Positions 32,140 through 42,234 of a stretch of 64,000 nt of DNA are shown here, piece by piece. Each line of letters starts with the position of its first letter. The stretch's first letter is position 1. A model generated the notes under the pieces. That model saw only the letters and a program-made list of their open reading frames with translations. It was not told the DNA's origin and searched no databases. A program made the position numbers and the translations under genes. This stretch comes from Ferrovibrio terrae_A (GTDB lineage: Bacteria > Pseudomonadota > Alphaproteobacteria > Ferrovibrionales > Ferrovibrionaceae), in contig NZ_CALSAN010000013.1 of NCBI RefSeq assembly GCF_943372915.1, forward strand, positions 65,562 through 129,561. The letters run 5' to 3'.

Positions 32140-33369
32140 TCAGGCCTGCTGCGGCGATGCCGCGCCGCGATCGATCATCCGGATCAGCTCGGCCGTATCC
32201 TCGCCGGCAACGAAATCGCTGTCTGGCAGCGTCAGCAACCGATTCCTGGTTTCGTCATATTCAGCCTGCGTCAATGTAAGAAAGAATTTGACCAGCTCTT
32301 CCTCATAGGGTGCGGCGAAATTCCAGCCAAGCTGTCGCTGCTCCACCATGCGACCGACTTCGAAGCCATCCGCCGCCAGACAGGGGATGCCGAAATAGCC
32401 GGCCTCGTAGAACCGGCATGGCAGCAACCAGCGCGAGTTATGCGTGCTGTGCTCAAGATCGATGGCCCAGGCAAAATCAAGATCAGTGTAGATATCGGCC
32501 AGATCGCGCGGATTCACGTAGTCGCCTTCATAGACCAGGTTATCCAGGCGGGTCAGCGCGTCGGAAAAGCTTTTCGGATCGACTGTTGTGAGGATGCCGC
32601 GGAATTTGAAGAGCACCAGGCCCTGCAGCCGCTCTGCCAGCCGGATGATGAGATCCAGCGTCGCCTGGCCGCGGATCAAGCCACAATAGCCGACCACCCA
32701 GCGGTACGGATGGTGCCGCCCGTCGCCACGACCCAGTTCACGCGACGCGCCGGCAACGGCGGCGAAGTTTTCCGGCAGCTTGTTTTCCAGCAGAAACCAG
32801 GCGTCGTGATAGCCCTGCACTGGCTGGAAGTAATGCCGCAGGAAGCCAGGGGAAGACACGACCAGCAGGTCTGTCTGGCGCAGCGCCAGGCGTTCGATCC
32901 ATCGCAGCAGGCGGGCCTGCCAGCCAGTGCCGACAAAGGCCGGCTGGATGTCCAGCACCTCATAGACAATCCGTGCGGATTTGCGCCCGATCAGCCGTGC
33001 CAGCAAAGCCAACAGCAACTGATCGATGTTGCGAGCATAGAAAAAAGCGGCCCGCTTCAGGCCGGCACGTTTGGCAAAGACCCGCGGGATCGCCGCCAGC
33101 AGGGCTGCCAGGCGATGGCCGTAGCGTCGATCCTGCGTATGCCCGAGCGGGGTATAAGGCCAGGATGGCTCAAAATCGCGATTGTAGTTGTTGCGCCGGA
33201 AGCCGAACACCAGCAGCTGATAGCCGTGCGCCAGAAATGTCTCGGCACGCTTGATCGTGCTGACATCGCTGATGTCGGGCGCAAAGAACACCGCCATGGG
33301 CTTCTGCTTGGCCGGATTGTGCATGCCGCTCCGCGTGGTGAAACAAGGCGAAATCGTGACGCCAGACAT
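32140..33369 (-). CDS. Glycosyltransferase (GT4-like, EPS)
   Basis: This is a 409-residue protein with a GT-B fold. An N-terminal strand MAVFFAPDISDVSTIKRAETFLAHGY opens the first Rossmann domain near residue 25. The second domain has VVGYCGLIRGQATLDLIIRLAERL near residue 215 and a late ESG-like region with EAGYFGIPCLAADGFEVG. It resembles the ExoL/WcaC-like transferases that add a sugar during EPS repeat-unit assembly. The first 24 residues may be over-called, because the ATG of MAVFF is also a possible start. It is divergent from the next glycosyltransferase gene. Confidence 0.82.
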   Translation of the reverse strand: MSGVTISPCFTTRSGMHNPAKQKPMAVFFAPDISDVSTIKRAETFLAHGYQLLVFGFRRNNYNRDFEPSWPYTPLGHTQDRRYGHRLAALLAAIPRVFAKRAGLKRAAFFYARNIDQLLLALLARLIGRKSARIVYEVLDIQPAFVGTGWQARLLRWIERLALRQTDLLVVSSPGFLRHYFQPVQGYHDAWFLLENKLPENFAAVAGASRELGRGDGRHHPYRWVVGYCGLIRGQATLDLIIRLAERLQGLVLFKFRGILTTVDPKSFSDALTRLDNLVYEGDYVNPRDLADIYTDLDFAWAIDLEHSTHNSRWLLPCRFYEAGYFGIPCLAADGFEVGRMVEQRQLGWNFAAPYEEELVKFFLTLTQAEYDETRNRLLTLPDSDFVAGEDTAELIRMIDRGAASPQQA

Positions 33370-33575
33370 GCCGCAAATGCTAAAGCGTCACGCTTCAGCC
33401 TGGTGTGATCAATCTGTGCTGCACACCCATACGGAAATCATGCAAAAAGCCTTTTAAATTGCGGCTTTGCCGACATCTTGCAGCGCGAAAGGTCGGTCAC
33501 AGGTTGATCACTGGAGATCGGAGCTGCGGTCAGCTTCCATGACGCGGCCATGCAGCTTCGATTCAGGGTTCAACT

Positions 33576-34757
33576 GTGAACGCGATTCCCCGCCCTTACG
33601 CTCCGGCCGCTCAGCCCCATGCTCTGCATTCCGTGGAGTATCCCAAACGATTTGAGCGCGTCGCCATCAGCAGCGTCTTCGGTGATCCGATGGATCGGCG
33701 CACCTGGTCGGCTGCGCCTTACAATGTCGCGATCTGTCTGCAGAAACTCGGCATTGCCGTGGAAGGTATTCATTCCGGTGGCACGCGCGGCGAGCGCAGC
33801 CTGCTGGCATTGCATTACATGATGACCGGCTATGGCCGCCCCCATAGCAGCGAAGCCGTCCTGCGCCTGGCGCCGGCGCGGCGGCGTGCGGCCGAACGGC
33901 TGGCTGAGACAGCCCGTCGGCGGCGTATCCGGCATATCCTGCATACCGGTACCCTGGATCTGCCGCCCGTCGACAGCGATGACGGGGTGAAGCACTATCT
34001 CTATTGCGATCACAGCTGGGCACTGTCGCTGCCGCATCGCACCGACCTCTCCGATTACAGCCGGCGAGCCATCCAGAACTTCGAAGACACCGAACGTGCC
34101 GCGCTGGAAAGCGTCGAGCATGTTTTCACCTTCGGTGCTTATGTCCGCGACCATCTGATCGGTCACTACGGCCTGCCACCGGAAAAGGTTACCGCCGTCG
34201 GTTCCGGCATGGGACAGATCGAACCCTATGACCAGCCCAAGGATTATGGCCGCCCGCACCTGCTGTTCGTTGCCAAGCACCTGTTTGCGCCCAAAGGCGG
34301 CAACCTGCTGGTGGAAGCCTTTCGTATCGCCCGGCGTGAGCGACCGGACCTGTTGCTGAATATCGTCGGCGATGGCCGCAGCGCCAGTCATGTCCCTGCG
34401 CAGCCCGGCATTCATTTTCATGCCCACCTGCCCTGGCGCGAGTTGCAGCGGTTGTATCGCATTTCCAGCCTGCTGACCCAGCCGATGCTGAACGATCCCT
34501 GGGGTCAGGTTTATCTGGAAGCCCTGCTGTCGCGCACGCCGGTGATCGGGCTGCGCCGCAACGGCTTGCCCGAGATCATCGAACATGGCCGGCATGGCTT
34601 TCTGGTCGACGAGGCTGATCCCCAGGCGCTGGCCGCCACGATCCTGGCCGCACTTTCCGATCCGCAGCGCCTGGCGGAGATGGGCTGGAGCGGCCAGCAG
34701 CATGTGCTGCAATCCTATTCCTGGGATGCGGTCGCCAACCGCATCGCCTTCGGCTGA
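33576..34757 (+). CDS. Group 1 (GT4) glycosyltransferase
   Basis: This 393-residue GT-B enzyme starts at GTG 33576. It has PHLLFVAKHLFAPKGGNLLVEAFRIARRERPDL in the linker to the C-terminal domain and the nucleotide-sugar motif EALLSRTPVIGLRRNGLPEIIEHGRHGFLVDEADP, typical of GT4 retaining transferases. It is first in a plus-strand run of this gene, gmd, fcl and the flippase, so it may transfer fucose or mannose. The donor is inferred from that context only. Confidence 0.87.
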   Translation: MNAIPRPYAPAAQPHALHSVEYPKRFERVAISSVFGDPMDRRTWSAAPYNVAICLQKLGIAVEGIHSGGTRGERSLLALHYMMTGYGRPHSSEAVLRLAPARRRAAERLAETARRRRIRHILHTGTLDLPPVDSDDGVKHYLYCDHSWALSLPHRTDLSDYSRRAIQNFEDTERAALESVEHVFTFGAYVRDHLIGHYGLPPEKVTAVGSGMGQIEPYDQPKDYGRPHLLFVAKHLFAPKGGNLLVEAFRIARRERPDLLLNIVGDGRSASHVPAQPGIHFHAHLPWRELQRLYRISSLLTQPMLNDPWGQVYLEALLSRTPVIGLRRNGLPEIIEHGRHGFLVDEADPQALAATILAALSDPQRLAEMGWSGQQHVLQSYSWDAVANRIAFG

Positions 34758-34804
34758 CAAGATTTCGCCTCCCTCCCCTGACTAAGAAAAAAAGGACTTA
34801 ACCC

Positions 34805-35881
34805 ATGGCCAACAAGACAGCCTTGATTACCGGCGCCACCGGGCAGGACGGTGCCTACCTTTCCGAGCTTCTGCTCGCCAAAGGCTACACCGTGCATGGC
34901 ATCAAACGGCGTTCATCGTCGATCAATACCCGCCGTGTCGACCACCTCTATCGTGACCGGCATGAGGAGGACGTGCGTTTCTTCCTGCATTACGGTGACA
35001 TGACCGACTCATCCAACCTGATCCGCCTGATCCAGGAAACCCAGCCGGACGAGATTTACAACCTGGCCGCCCAGAGCCACGTGCAGGTCAGCTTCGAGAC
35101 GCCGGAATACACCGCCAATACCGATGCGCTGGGCACACTGCGTCTGCTGGAAGCGATCCGCATCCTGAAAATGGAAGAGAAGGTGCGCTTCTACCAGGCT
35201 TCGACCTCGGAACTGTTCGGCAAGGTACAGGAAATTCCGCAACGCGAGACCACGCCTTTCTATCCGCGCAGCCCCTATGCGGTTGCAAAGCTCTACGCCT
35301 ACTGGATCACGGTGAACTATCGCGAGGCTTACAACATGCATGCCTCGAACGGCATCCTGTTCAACCACGAAAGTCCGATCCGCGGTGAAACCTTCGTCAC
35401 CCGCAAAATTGCACGCGCCGTCGCTGCCATCGAGCATGGCCTGCAGAACCGGCTGTATCTGGGCAATATCGACGCCAAGCGCGACTGGGGCCATGCCCGC
35501 GACTATGTCGAAGGCATGTGGATGATCCTGCAACAGGACAAGCCCGAGGATTACGTGCTGGCCACCGGCGAGGTGCACAGCGTGCGCGAATTCGTCGAAC
35601 TGGCCTTCCGCCGCATCGACCGCCATATCCAGTGGGATGGCAAGGGAATCGACGAGAAGGGCTATTGCGGCAAGACCGGCGATATCCTGGTGGCCATCGA
35701 TGCGGAGTATTATCGCCCCACCGAGGTCGACTTCCTGCATGGCAACCCGGACAAAGCCTGGCGCAATATCGGTTGGCAGCACAAAACGAGCTTCGAGCAG
35801 CTGGTGACCGAGATGGTGGACTCTGACCGCGCCGCACTGAAGCAGAATCATGATGGCGCAGGAGTGCTGACCCATGCCTGA
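34805..35881 (+). CDS. gmd: GDP-mannose 4,6-dehydratase
   Basis: This is a 358-residue short-chain dehydrogenase-type enzyme that makes GDP-4-keto-6-deoxymannose, the precursor of GDP-L-fucose. The NAD(P) motif ALITGATGQDGAYLSELLL is at the start, followed by GIKRRSSSINTRRVDHLY, the Gmd signature. The catalytic Tyr and Lys are in SPYAVAKLYAYW. A ribosome site (AAAGGA) precedes the ATG, and the stop overlaps fcl by 8 bases. Confidence 0.97.
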   Translation: MANKTALITGATGQDGAYLSELLLAKGYTVHGIKRRSSSINTRRVDHLYRDRHEEDVRFFLHYGDMTDSSNLIRLIQETQPDEIYNLAAQSHVQVSFETPEYTANTDALGTLRLLEAIRILKMEEKVRFYQASTSELFGKVQEIPQRETTPFYPRSPYAVAKLYAYWITVNYREAYNMHASNGILFNHESPIRGETFVTRKIARAVAAIEHGLQNRLYLGNIDAKRDWGHARDYVEGMWMILQQDKPEDYVLATGEVHSVREFVELAFRRIDRHIQWDGKGIDEKGYCGKTGDILVAIDAEYYRPTEVDFLHGNPDKAWRNIGWQHKTSFEQLVTEMVDSDRAALKQNHDGAGVLTHA

Positions 35882-36842
35882 TATCACGCCCTACCCGCTG
35901 GCCGGCAAGCGCATCTGGGTGGCAGGTCATCGCGGCCTGGTCGGTGCAGCGCTGGTGCAGCGCCTGCAGTACGAGGACTGCACGATCCTCACCGTACCGC
36001 GCCAGCAACTTGATCTGCGCCAGCCAGACCAGGTCAGCCTGTGGCTGCGCGAAACCAAGCCGCAGGCCGTGATCGTGGCTGCCGCCAAGGTCGGCGGCAT
36101 CCATGCCAATGACTCGCGACCGGCGGAATTCCTCTACGACAACCTGATGATCGAGGCGAATATCATTGAGGCGGCGCGCCAGAGCCGGGTCGAAAAACTG
36201 GTCTTTCTCGGCTCGTCCTGCATCTATCCGCGGCTGGCGCCGCAGCCGATTCCGGAATCGGCCTTGCTGACCGGACCGCTGGAGCCGACCAACGAATGGT
36301 ATGCCATCGCCAAGATCGCCGGCATCAAGCTCTGCCAGGCTTATCGCCGCCAGTATGATTGCGACTTCATCTCGGTGATGCCGACCAACCTGTATGGACC
36401 AGGCGATAATTTCGACACCCTGCAAGGCCATGTCATTCCGGCGCTGATGGCGAAGATTCACCATGCCAGGGAGGCTGGCGCCGAAACCGTGGAAGTGTGG
36501 GGCAGTGGTCGGGCTTTGCGCGAATTCCTCTATGTCGAGGATGCCGCCGACGGCATCGTACATATCCTGAAACATTACTCCGATGCCGAGCATATCAATC
36601 TGGGAACGTCGGAGGAAATCTCCATCGGTGACCTCGCCGGGCTGATGGCACGAGTGATCGGCTATCGCGGCCGACTGGTCTTCGATCCCAGTAAACCCGA
36701 TGGCACGCCCCGCAAGGTGGTGGACACCACGCATCTGAAGAGCCTGGGCTGGCGGGCACATACCCCGTTGCAGCAGGGCCTGGAACAGACCTATCGCTGG
36801 TATGTGAACCACCACCTCGCCGATCGGCGGGCGATCGCTTGA
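35874..36842 (+). CDS. fcl: GDP-L-fucose synthase
   Basis: This 322-residue epimerase/reductase converts the Gmd product to GDP-L-fucose. Motifs are RIWVAGHRGLVGAALVQRL, the FLGSSCIYPRLAPQPIPE segment and the catalytic TNEWYAIAKIAGIKLCQAY. It overlaps gmd by 8 bases and the flippase gene by 4, so GDP-fucose supply is coupled to export genes. Confidence 0.97.
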   Translation: MPDITPYPLAGKRIWVAGHRGLVGAALVQRLQYEDCTILTVPRQQLDLRQPDQVSLWLRETKPQAVIVAAAKVGGIHANDSRPAEFLYDNLMIEANIIEAARQSRVEKLVFLGSSCIYPRLAPQPIPESALLTGPLEPTNEWYAIAKIAGIKLCQAYRRQYDCDFISVMPTNLYGPGDNFDTLQGHVIPALMAKIHHAREAGAETVEVWGSGRALREFLYVEDAADGIVHILKHYSDAEHINLGTSEEISIGDLAGLMARVIGYRGRLVFDPSKPDGTPRKVVDTTHLKSLGWRAHTPLQQGLEQTYRWYVNHHLADRRAIA

Positions 36843-38371
36843 GTAAAACCACTTACGATCCGCTGGCGACCGAGCATCTCCAGTCGGATCTGATCCGGCG
36901 CAGCCTGCGTGGCGGCCTGATTGCCTTTGGCAGTCAGGCCGTCCGCTTTCTGGTGCAGTTCGGCGGCACCATCGTGCTCGCGCGGCTGCTCACCCCGCAG
37001 GCCTTCGGCCTGGTGGCGATGATTGCCGCCCTGGCAGTGCTGCTCGACCTGATCAAGGAACTGGGCCTGTCGGCCGCCACGATCCAGCGTCCGGTCATCA
37101 GCCAGCAGCAGGTCTCAACCCTGTTCTGGATCAATGTCGCCTTCGGCGGCCTGCTGGCTGTCATCCTGCTGATTGCCGCACCGGTCATCGCACGGTTCTA
37201 TGGCGAACCCGAGCTGGTACCCATCACACAATGGCTGGCTGCCGGGTTCGTGCTGAGCGGCTTTACCATCCAGCACTGGGCGCTGCTGCGCCGGCAGATG
37301 CGTTTTGCCGCAATTGCCATGATCGAAACCGGGGCGGAACTGGCGGCGATGGCGCTGGCCGTCGGCTTTGCCCTCAATGGTGCGGGCTACTGGGCGCTGG
37401 TGATCCAGCGCGTTGCCAGCCCGGCCCTCACCCTGGTTGCCACATGGGTGCTGTGCCCCTGGCGCCCCGGCCTGCCCTCGCGCCATGCCGGCATCCGCGA
37501 CATGCTGGGCTTTGGCGGATCGGTCACCGGTTTCAACCTGCTGGCCGCCGCCGCGCGCAGCCTCGACCAGGTGCTGATCGGCTGGCTCTGGGGTCCGGTG
37601 ACGCTCGGTTTCTACGAGCGCGCGGCCAAACTGGTGCTGGTGCCGGTGAACAACCTCAACGCCCCGCTCTATGCCGTGGCGATGCCGGCGCTGAGCCGCC
37701 TGCATGACCAGCCCGCGCGCTATCGCCGAGCCTTCCTGCTGATCTACGAGAAATTCGCCATGGTGACGATGCCGCCGGCCGCGCTTGCGGCGGTCACCGC
37801 TGACTGGGTGGTGGGGCTGCTGTTCGGTGCGCAGTGGCAGGCGGCGACGCCCTATGTCGCCTGTTTCGCCGTCGCTGCGATGACGCTGCCCAGCATGCTG
37901 GCGGTCGGCCTGCTGTATCAAAGCCAGAATCGTCCCGCCGATCTGCTGCGCGCTGCCCTGCTGGATGCCGGCATGATCACTGCAGCAGTCCTGACCGGAC
38001 TGTCCTTCGGCCCGGTCGGCATCGCGATCGCCTATGCCGCCAGCGGACTCATGCTCCGCCTGCCCCTCGCCATCTGGCTCGGTGGACGCCATGGCCCCGT
38101 CGGCAGCCGCGACCTGGCCCTGGCCATCCTGCCATCTTTAGGCGCGGCGGCGGTGATTGCCGGCAGCATAGCGCTGTTGCGGCAATCCGGCCTGCTGACA
38201 GCTGCAACACCGCTTGGTGGTCTGGCCCTCAGTGGCGTTATCGCTGCTGTCCTGGTCTTTGCGGTCTTCCTGATCGTACCACGCAGCCGGCGTGCGTTGG
38301 GTGTCCTGCGTCGCCTGCCGCAGCTTCTGCGGCAGGGCACGGCACCCTCGACCGTGCTGCGGAAGGTTTAG
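36839..38371 (+). CDS. Wzx-type polysaccharide flippase (MOP superfamily)
   Basis: This 510-residue membrane protein has about 12-14 hydrophobic segments and begins RRSLRGGLIAFGSQAVRFLVQFGG near residue 20, as in the PST/AmsL-WzxC group. It should move lipid-linked repeat units across the inner membrane. The start is a TTG overlapping the fcl stop; no better ATG exists before the first helix. Its stop overlaps that of the convergent beta-helix gene by 4 bases. Confidence 0.88.
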   Translation: MSKTTYDPLATEHLQSDLIRRSLRGGLIAFGSQAVRFLVQFGGTIVLARLLTPQAFGLVAMIAALAVLLDLIKELGLSAATIQRPVISQQQVSTLFWINVAFGGLLAVILLIAAPVIARFYGEPELVPITQWLAAGFVLSGFTIQHWALLRRQMRFAAIAMIETGAELAAMALAVGFALNGAGYWALVIQRVASPALTLVATWVLCPWRPGLPSRHAGIRDMLGFGGSVTGFNLLAAAARSLDQVLIGWLWGPVTLGFYERAAKLVLVPVNNLNAPLYAVAMPALSRLHDQPARYRRAFLLIYEKFAMVTMPPAALAAVTADWVVGLLFGAQWQAATPYVACFAVAAMTLPSMLAVGLLYQSQNRPADLLRAALLDAGMITAAVLTGLSFGPVGIAIAYAASGLMLRLPLAIWLGGRHGPVGSRDLALAILPSLGAAAVIAGSIALLRQSGLLTAATPLGGLALSGVIAAVLVFAVFLIVPRSRRALGVLRRLPQLLRQGTAPSTVLRKV

Positions 38372-39630
38372 CCAACGCCCACCGGACTGCCGTCATCATC
38401 GTGTTGGGGCCGGCCCTTCTTGATGCGCAGACGACCCTGGCGGTCGACCCAGAGACGATACTCACCCAGCTGCGCCAGGGTGCGGCTCTGCCAGTCGCCG
38501 CCAACCTTCAGGCCGCCGCCATCACCGCCATTGCCGATCTCGATAGCCTCGAAACCTCCCTCGCTGCGCAGGTTGCCGCTGCAGCCCACCACTGTCGCCG
38601 TACTGCGCGGATCGCCGCGTAGCACAGCCAGGCCGGCACCAGCTGCCTTGGCATCACCACTGCCACTGCAGCCCACCATGACAAGCCGGCCGGTCAGGAT
38701 GGCACGCAACAGGTGGGTCTGCTTGAACATCGAATAGGCGGTACAGCCAACCAGCGTAGCGAAACCCTGCAGCCAGATACCGGCATCGCCGCGGGAGAAA
38801 TCATCCGCGCCTTCATGATTGTTCTCAAAGCCGCAACTGGACAGCAGGGTACAGCCATTCTCCGCCACCAGGCCGAAGCGCTTGTTGAGCAGGAAATAGC
38901 TGCCGTGATAGCTGACGTCATAACAGCCATCCAGCATGGCGGCGCCATGGATGCCATTCTCGCCGAATACCCCGCCAATCACCCGCACCGCCGACAGGAT
39001 ACCCTTTCCACCAGGATCGTGATGGAAGCTGGCACCATGACCGTGATTGTTGCGGAAGTAGCAGTTGGTGATCTGCCCTTCAAAGACATTGCCGATCAGC
39101 TGGCAACCATTCTTGCCGCAGCCCTGCACAACGAGGTCGCGCAGGCAGAAATTGTAGAGGAAATTCTTGTTGCCGGGGCAGGCCAGCCGAATACCGTGAC
39201 CGTCCTTTCCGCTGCCATGGATGTCCAGACCCTGGATCAGCAGGAAGCGGAAGGTCGAGTGGCTGGCGATTTCAAGGATGTCGCTGCCATCGGTGATACT
39301 TGAGATCAGCCGCGCCCCAATCCCCAGAATGCCGGACTGGCGGGTAACATTCTGCTTCGGCGCAATGCGCAGCGTGGCGGTGATGCGGTAGCGGCCAGGC
39401 GGGATCAGCAGCAGGCCGCCATTGTCGCCCGCATAGGCCGCATCGAGACCGGCCTGCAATGCGACCGTGTCATCGGCGATGCCATCGCCAACCGCCCCGT
39501 AACTGGCGGCCGAGATCAGTTTGCCAAACGGCGCCTGCGGCGCGGCCTGCGCGGACTCGACGCCGCCAGCTGCCAGCATGGCACCGCCCAGAACCATACC
39601 ACCCCGTGCCAGCAGATCGCGGCGCTGCAT
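38368..39630 (-). CDS. Tat-exported right-handed beta-helix protein
   Basis: This 420-residue protein has a twin-arginine signal (MQRRDLLARGGMVLGGAMLAAGGVESAQA). Next comes a pectate-lyase-3-like opening ISAASYGAVGDGIADDTVALQAGLDAA and then repeated short strands rich in Gly, Asn and Cys (for example NCYFRNNHGHGASF). Such beta-helices in EPS loci act as lyases, hydrolases or epimerases on the polymer. No catalytic residues can be assigned with confidence. It is placed between the flippase and polymerase genes and transcribed with the latter. Confidence 0.82.
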   Translation of the reverse strand: MQRRDLLARGGMVLGGAMLAAGGVESAQAAPQAPFGKLISAASYGAVGDGIADDTVALQAGLDAAYAGDNGGLLLIPPGRYRITATLRIAPKQNVTRQSGILGIGARLISSITDGSDILEIASHSTFRFLLIQGLDIHGSGKDGHGIRLACPGNKNFLYNFCLRDLVVQGCGKNGCQLIGNVFEGQITNCYFRNNHGHGASFHHDPGGKGILSAVRVIGGVFGENGIHGAAMLDGCYDVSYHGSYFLLNKRFGLVAENGCTLLSSCGFENNHEGADDFSRGDAGIWLQGFATLVGCTAYSMFKQTHLLRAILTGRLVMVGCSGSGDAKAAGAGLAVLRGDPRSTATVVGCSGNLRSEGGFEAIEIGNGGDGGGLKVGGDWQSRTLAQLGEYRLWVDRQGRLRIKKGRPQHDDDGSPVGVG

Positions 39631-39633
39631 GGT

Positions 39634-41010
39634 TCAGGCCTGCGGCGCGAAATCGGGTCGGCGCAGATACGGCCGACGGATACGCAGGGCCGCACCCGGC
39701 GCCGGCCGCATGGTTATCGTCCCTGGCACAGCCACACGCTGGTGCAGCATGGTCAGGGCCGCCGCCAGCAGCAGCACAACCCAGGTCTTGGGCGCGACAT
39801 AGGCGCCCGAGGCCTGACCAAAAACCGCCCAGGTGATCCAGCAGAACATGATGGCGGGCACCCCCAGCATGCGCAGCCAGATTGTCAGGCCAACCAGCGT
39901 GATACAGCCCCAGACCAGACCAAGATAAATCCAGTGCAGCCAGAAATAATTGGTCAGCACCTCGGAAATCTTGCTGATGCGCCAGCCAGCCGAGAAATGC
40001 GAGGATTGCACGAACACGTTCATCACCAGATCGGTAATCGAGGCCTCGCCGGTGAGGCCCGCACCGGCCCAGGGATAGCGCAGCATCACTTCAATGCCGA
40101 CGAGGCCGGGCCCGATCACGCGATAGAAGAAGCTCGGGTCATTGCCATTCATGATCTGGCCAAGGCGTTCGGCATAAACCGTCGCGCCCACCACGGCGAA
40201 GACCACCAGCAGGATACTGCCAAAGATAATGATGGCCATGCGATAGCCCGAGCCGAAGCGGCCAATTGGCGGTGTCTGCGGCAGGACAAAGAAATAATAG
40301 GGGGGCAACAGTAACAACGACAGCAGCAGTGTCGGCCCCGGCATGGCAAAAATGCCGGCTGCCAGCAAGGCCAGGAACAGCATCAGCTTGGCGCGATGCT
40401 GCGTGACCATGAACCAGGCAAAGGTGAAAAGCGTGTAGCCAAATGTGACGGCAGATGGTTCTGAGGTGAACAGCTTGGGGCGAACCTTGCCATACAGGAT
40501 CTGGTCGCGCAGGTCGGAATCATAAACCCCAGAATCATAGATTTTATTCCGCACGGCATCGCTGACCACATTCAAGCCAGCATAACTTTCCAGCAGACTG
40601 CCAATCAGGATGAACAGGCTGAAGCCGAGGAACAGGCGGGCAAGCTGCTGGCGACCGGCCTGCAGCAGAGTGAGAAACATCGCATAGCCGATCACCAGAG
40701 AATAGGTCAGCTGTACAAGGCCGGTGAACCGCTTGGGGAGATTGCCGATATCGGTGGCAAACAGGCTGGCTGCGAGATAGAGCACCACCACGCCCAGCAG
40801 ACCGGCCAGATGCTTGGGTACGATATTGTCGCGACGGCGCCAGAGCAGGAAGAGCCCCGCGACGCCAGCGGGTGCCGCCGGGAAGGGGATTTTCGCCGTG
40901 ATCTGGATCATCACGCCGAGATAGATGCCGGCAAAGAAAATCACCAGCAGCAGCATGTCGACCGCGCCAAGCCGGGATTCGGCGACGATATTGAGCTTCA
41001 TGCCTTTCAT
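39634..41010 (-). CDS. Wzy-type O-antigen/EPS polymerase
   Basis: This 458-residue protein has about twelve membrane helices and a large loop between residues roughly 330 and 385. That loop region reads IGPGLVGIEVMLRYPWAGAGLTGEASITD, resembling the Wzy_C/O-antigen ligase signature (GxGxG in a loop). It is the only polymerase candidate in the locus. I chose the ATG at 41010 (MKGMKLNIVAESRLG), 13 bases after the glycosyltransferase stop. It should join repeat units on the periplasmic side. WaaL-type ligase activity is the alternative. Confidence 0.78.
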   Translation of the reverse strand: MKGMKLNIVAESRLGAVDMLLLVIFFAGIYLGVMIQITAKIPFPAAPAGVAGLFLLWRRRDNIVPKHLAGLLGVVVLYLAASLFATDIGNLPKRFTGLVQLTYSLVIGYAMFLTLLQAGRQQLARLFLGFSLFILIGSLLESYAGLNVVSDAVRNKIYDSGVYDSDLRDQILYGKVRPKLFTSEPSAVTFGYTLFTFAWFMVTQHRAKLMLFLALLAAGIFAMPGPTLLLSLLLLPPYYFFVLPQTPPIGRFGSGYRMAIIIFGSILLVVFAVVGATVYAERLGQIMNGNDPSFFYRVIGPGLVGIEVMLRYPWAGAGLTGEASITDLVMNVFVQSSHFSAGWRISKISEVLTNYFWLHWIYLGLVWGCITLVGLTIWLRMLGVPAIMFCWITWAVFGQASGAYVAPKTWVVLLLAAALTMLHQRVAVPGTITMRPAPGAALRIRRPYLRRPDFAPQA

Positions 41011-41023
41011 AAGGTTGTCCGAT

Positions 41024-42217
41024 TCATAGCGTCGCCATGGCCGACAGAAGGCGTTCGCCTCGGCTCGACCAGTCAAACTGATCATGGCAGGCCGCGTAGG
41101 CTCTATCCTGCAGGCTGTTGAGGCGATCACAATCATCGATCACCTGCAGCACGCCGCGGGCGAGTGCCTCGTAATCCTCATACAGCAAAATACTGTCGTC
41201 GTGCCTCAGTGGCACACCGGCGACGGACCCCGACAGTGCCAGAATCGGCATGCGATTGAAGATGTAGTCCAACACCTTGAGCTTGAAGCCGCCGCCATGA
41301 CGTTCTGCCACCAGGGCGATGCGCGCCTCCCGCATGAAATCCAGCACGCCGTCGACCGGCCCGGTGAACTGCGTGGCCAAGGCATTGCGGCGCATACGGC
41401 TGAGGAAGGACTCTTCGGCACTGCCGATCACCTGCAGTTCAGCACCATGTGCCGCGAACAGAGGATCGGCCACGGCAACAAACTGCTCAAGATTCATACG
41501 TTTGGCGATCCAGTCGAAGCTGCCGACGATCACCGCACGCCGCGGCGTTGCGCTGGTGATGCGCCGGCCGTTTTCGTGGCTGCCGGCATAGCCTGGCGTC
41601 AGCACCTCGATGCGACGGCCCGGGCGGCGCTGCTGGTACTGTCGCGCATCATCCGGAGTGATTGCGGTGACCAGATCCGCGGCATCCACCAGTCGATTCT
41701 CCAGCCATGCGGCCTTCATGGCGTCGTATTTCAGAACCTGCCGTTTGATGAAGTTCTCATGGCTGCGCGCCACCTCACCCCGCAGGCTCGCCTCGTGATT
41801 GTGCGATACATACACCAGCTTTGGTCGTTTGCGACGACTGGGGAAGCGCCGCAACACCTGATCCAGCGCCCAGCCGGCTGAAATGCCGTCGAAGACGATG
41901 GTGTCCCAGGGCGCGAGTTCGAGCTGCGCATCCAGCGATTGCCGCAATCCCGGCGTCCAGCTGCGATCCGCGATATGCGGCAGAGAGGATAGCAGGCTCT
42001 GCAGGTTCGACCGCGGATGATGTTCGGACAGCCACCAGCGGGTACCGCTGCCATCGGGCTCGCCATTGACGCGCGGCAGCGAGCCAGGGCGTGTCAGGCC
42101 GAGCACATGCATGGCGGCCCCGCCCTGGCCCATCGCGTCGATGAGGCCGCCGGAATAGAGATACTGCCCGTTATGGCGGGGCTCGGGATCAGCCAGTGTC
42201 AGCCAGAGGCATCGCAT
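41024..42217 (-). CDS. Glycosyltransferase (GT4-like, EPS)
   Basis: This 397-residue protein has a GT-B layout. The first domain opens MRCLWLTLADPEPRHNGQYLYSGGLIDAMG, and a GT4-like middle (RRAVIVGSFDWIAKRMNLEQFV) leads to a C-terminal region with FKLKVLDYIFNRMPILALSGSVAGVP. It probably adds one sugar of the repeat unit. The acceptor and donor are unknown. It lies between the WcaJ-like gene (17 bases) and the polymerase gene (13 bases). Confidence 0.82.
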   Translation of the reverse strand: MRCLWLTLADPEPRHNGQYLYSGGLIDAMGQGGAAMHVLGLTRPGSLPRVNGEPDGSGTRWWLSEHHPRSNLQSLLSSLPHIADRSWTPGLRQSLDAQLELAPWDTIVFDGISAGWALDQVLRRFPSRRKRPKLVYVSHNHEASLRGEVARSHENFIKRQVLKYDAMKAAWLENRLVDAADLVTAITPDDARQYQQRRPGRRIEVLTPGYAGSHENGRRITSATPRRAVIVGSFDWIAKRMNLEQFVAVADPLFAAHGAELQVIGSAEESFLSRMRRNALATQFTGPVDGVLDFMREARIALVAERHGGGFKLKVLDYIFNRMPILALSGSVAGVPLRHDDSILLYEDYEALARGVLQVIDDCDRLNSLQDRAYAACHDQFDWSSRGERLLSAMATL

Positions 42218-42234
42218 TCGTCAGGGTCACCATG

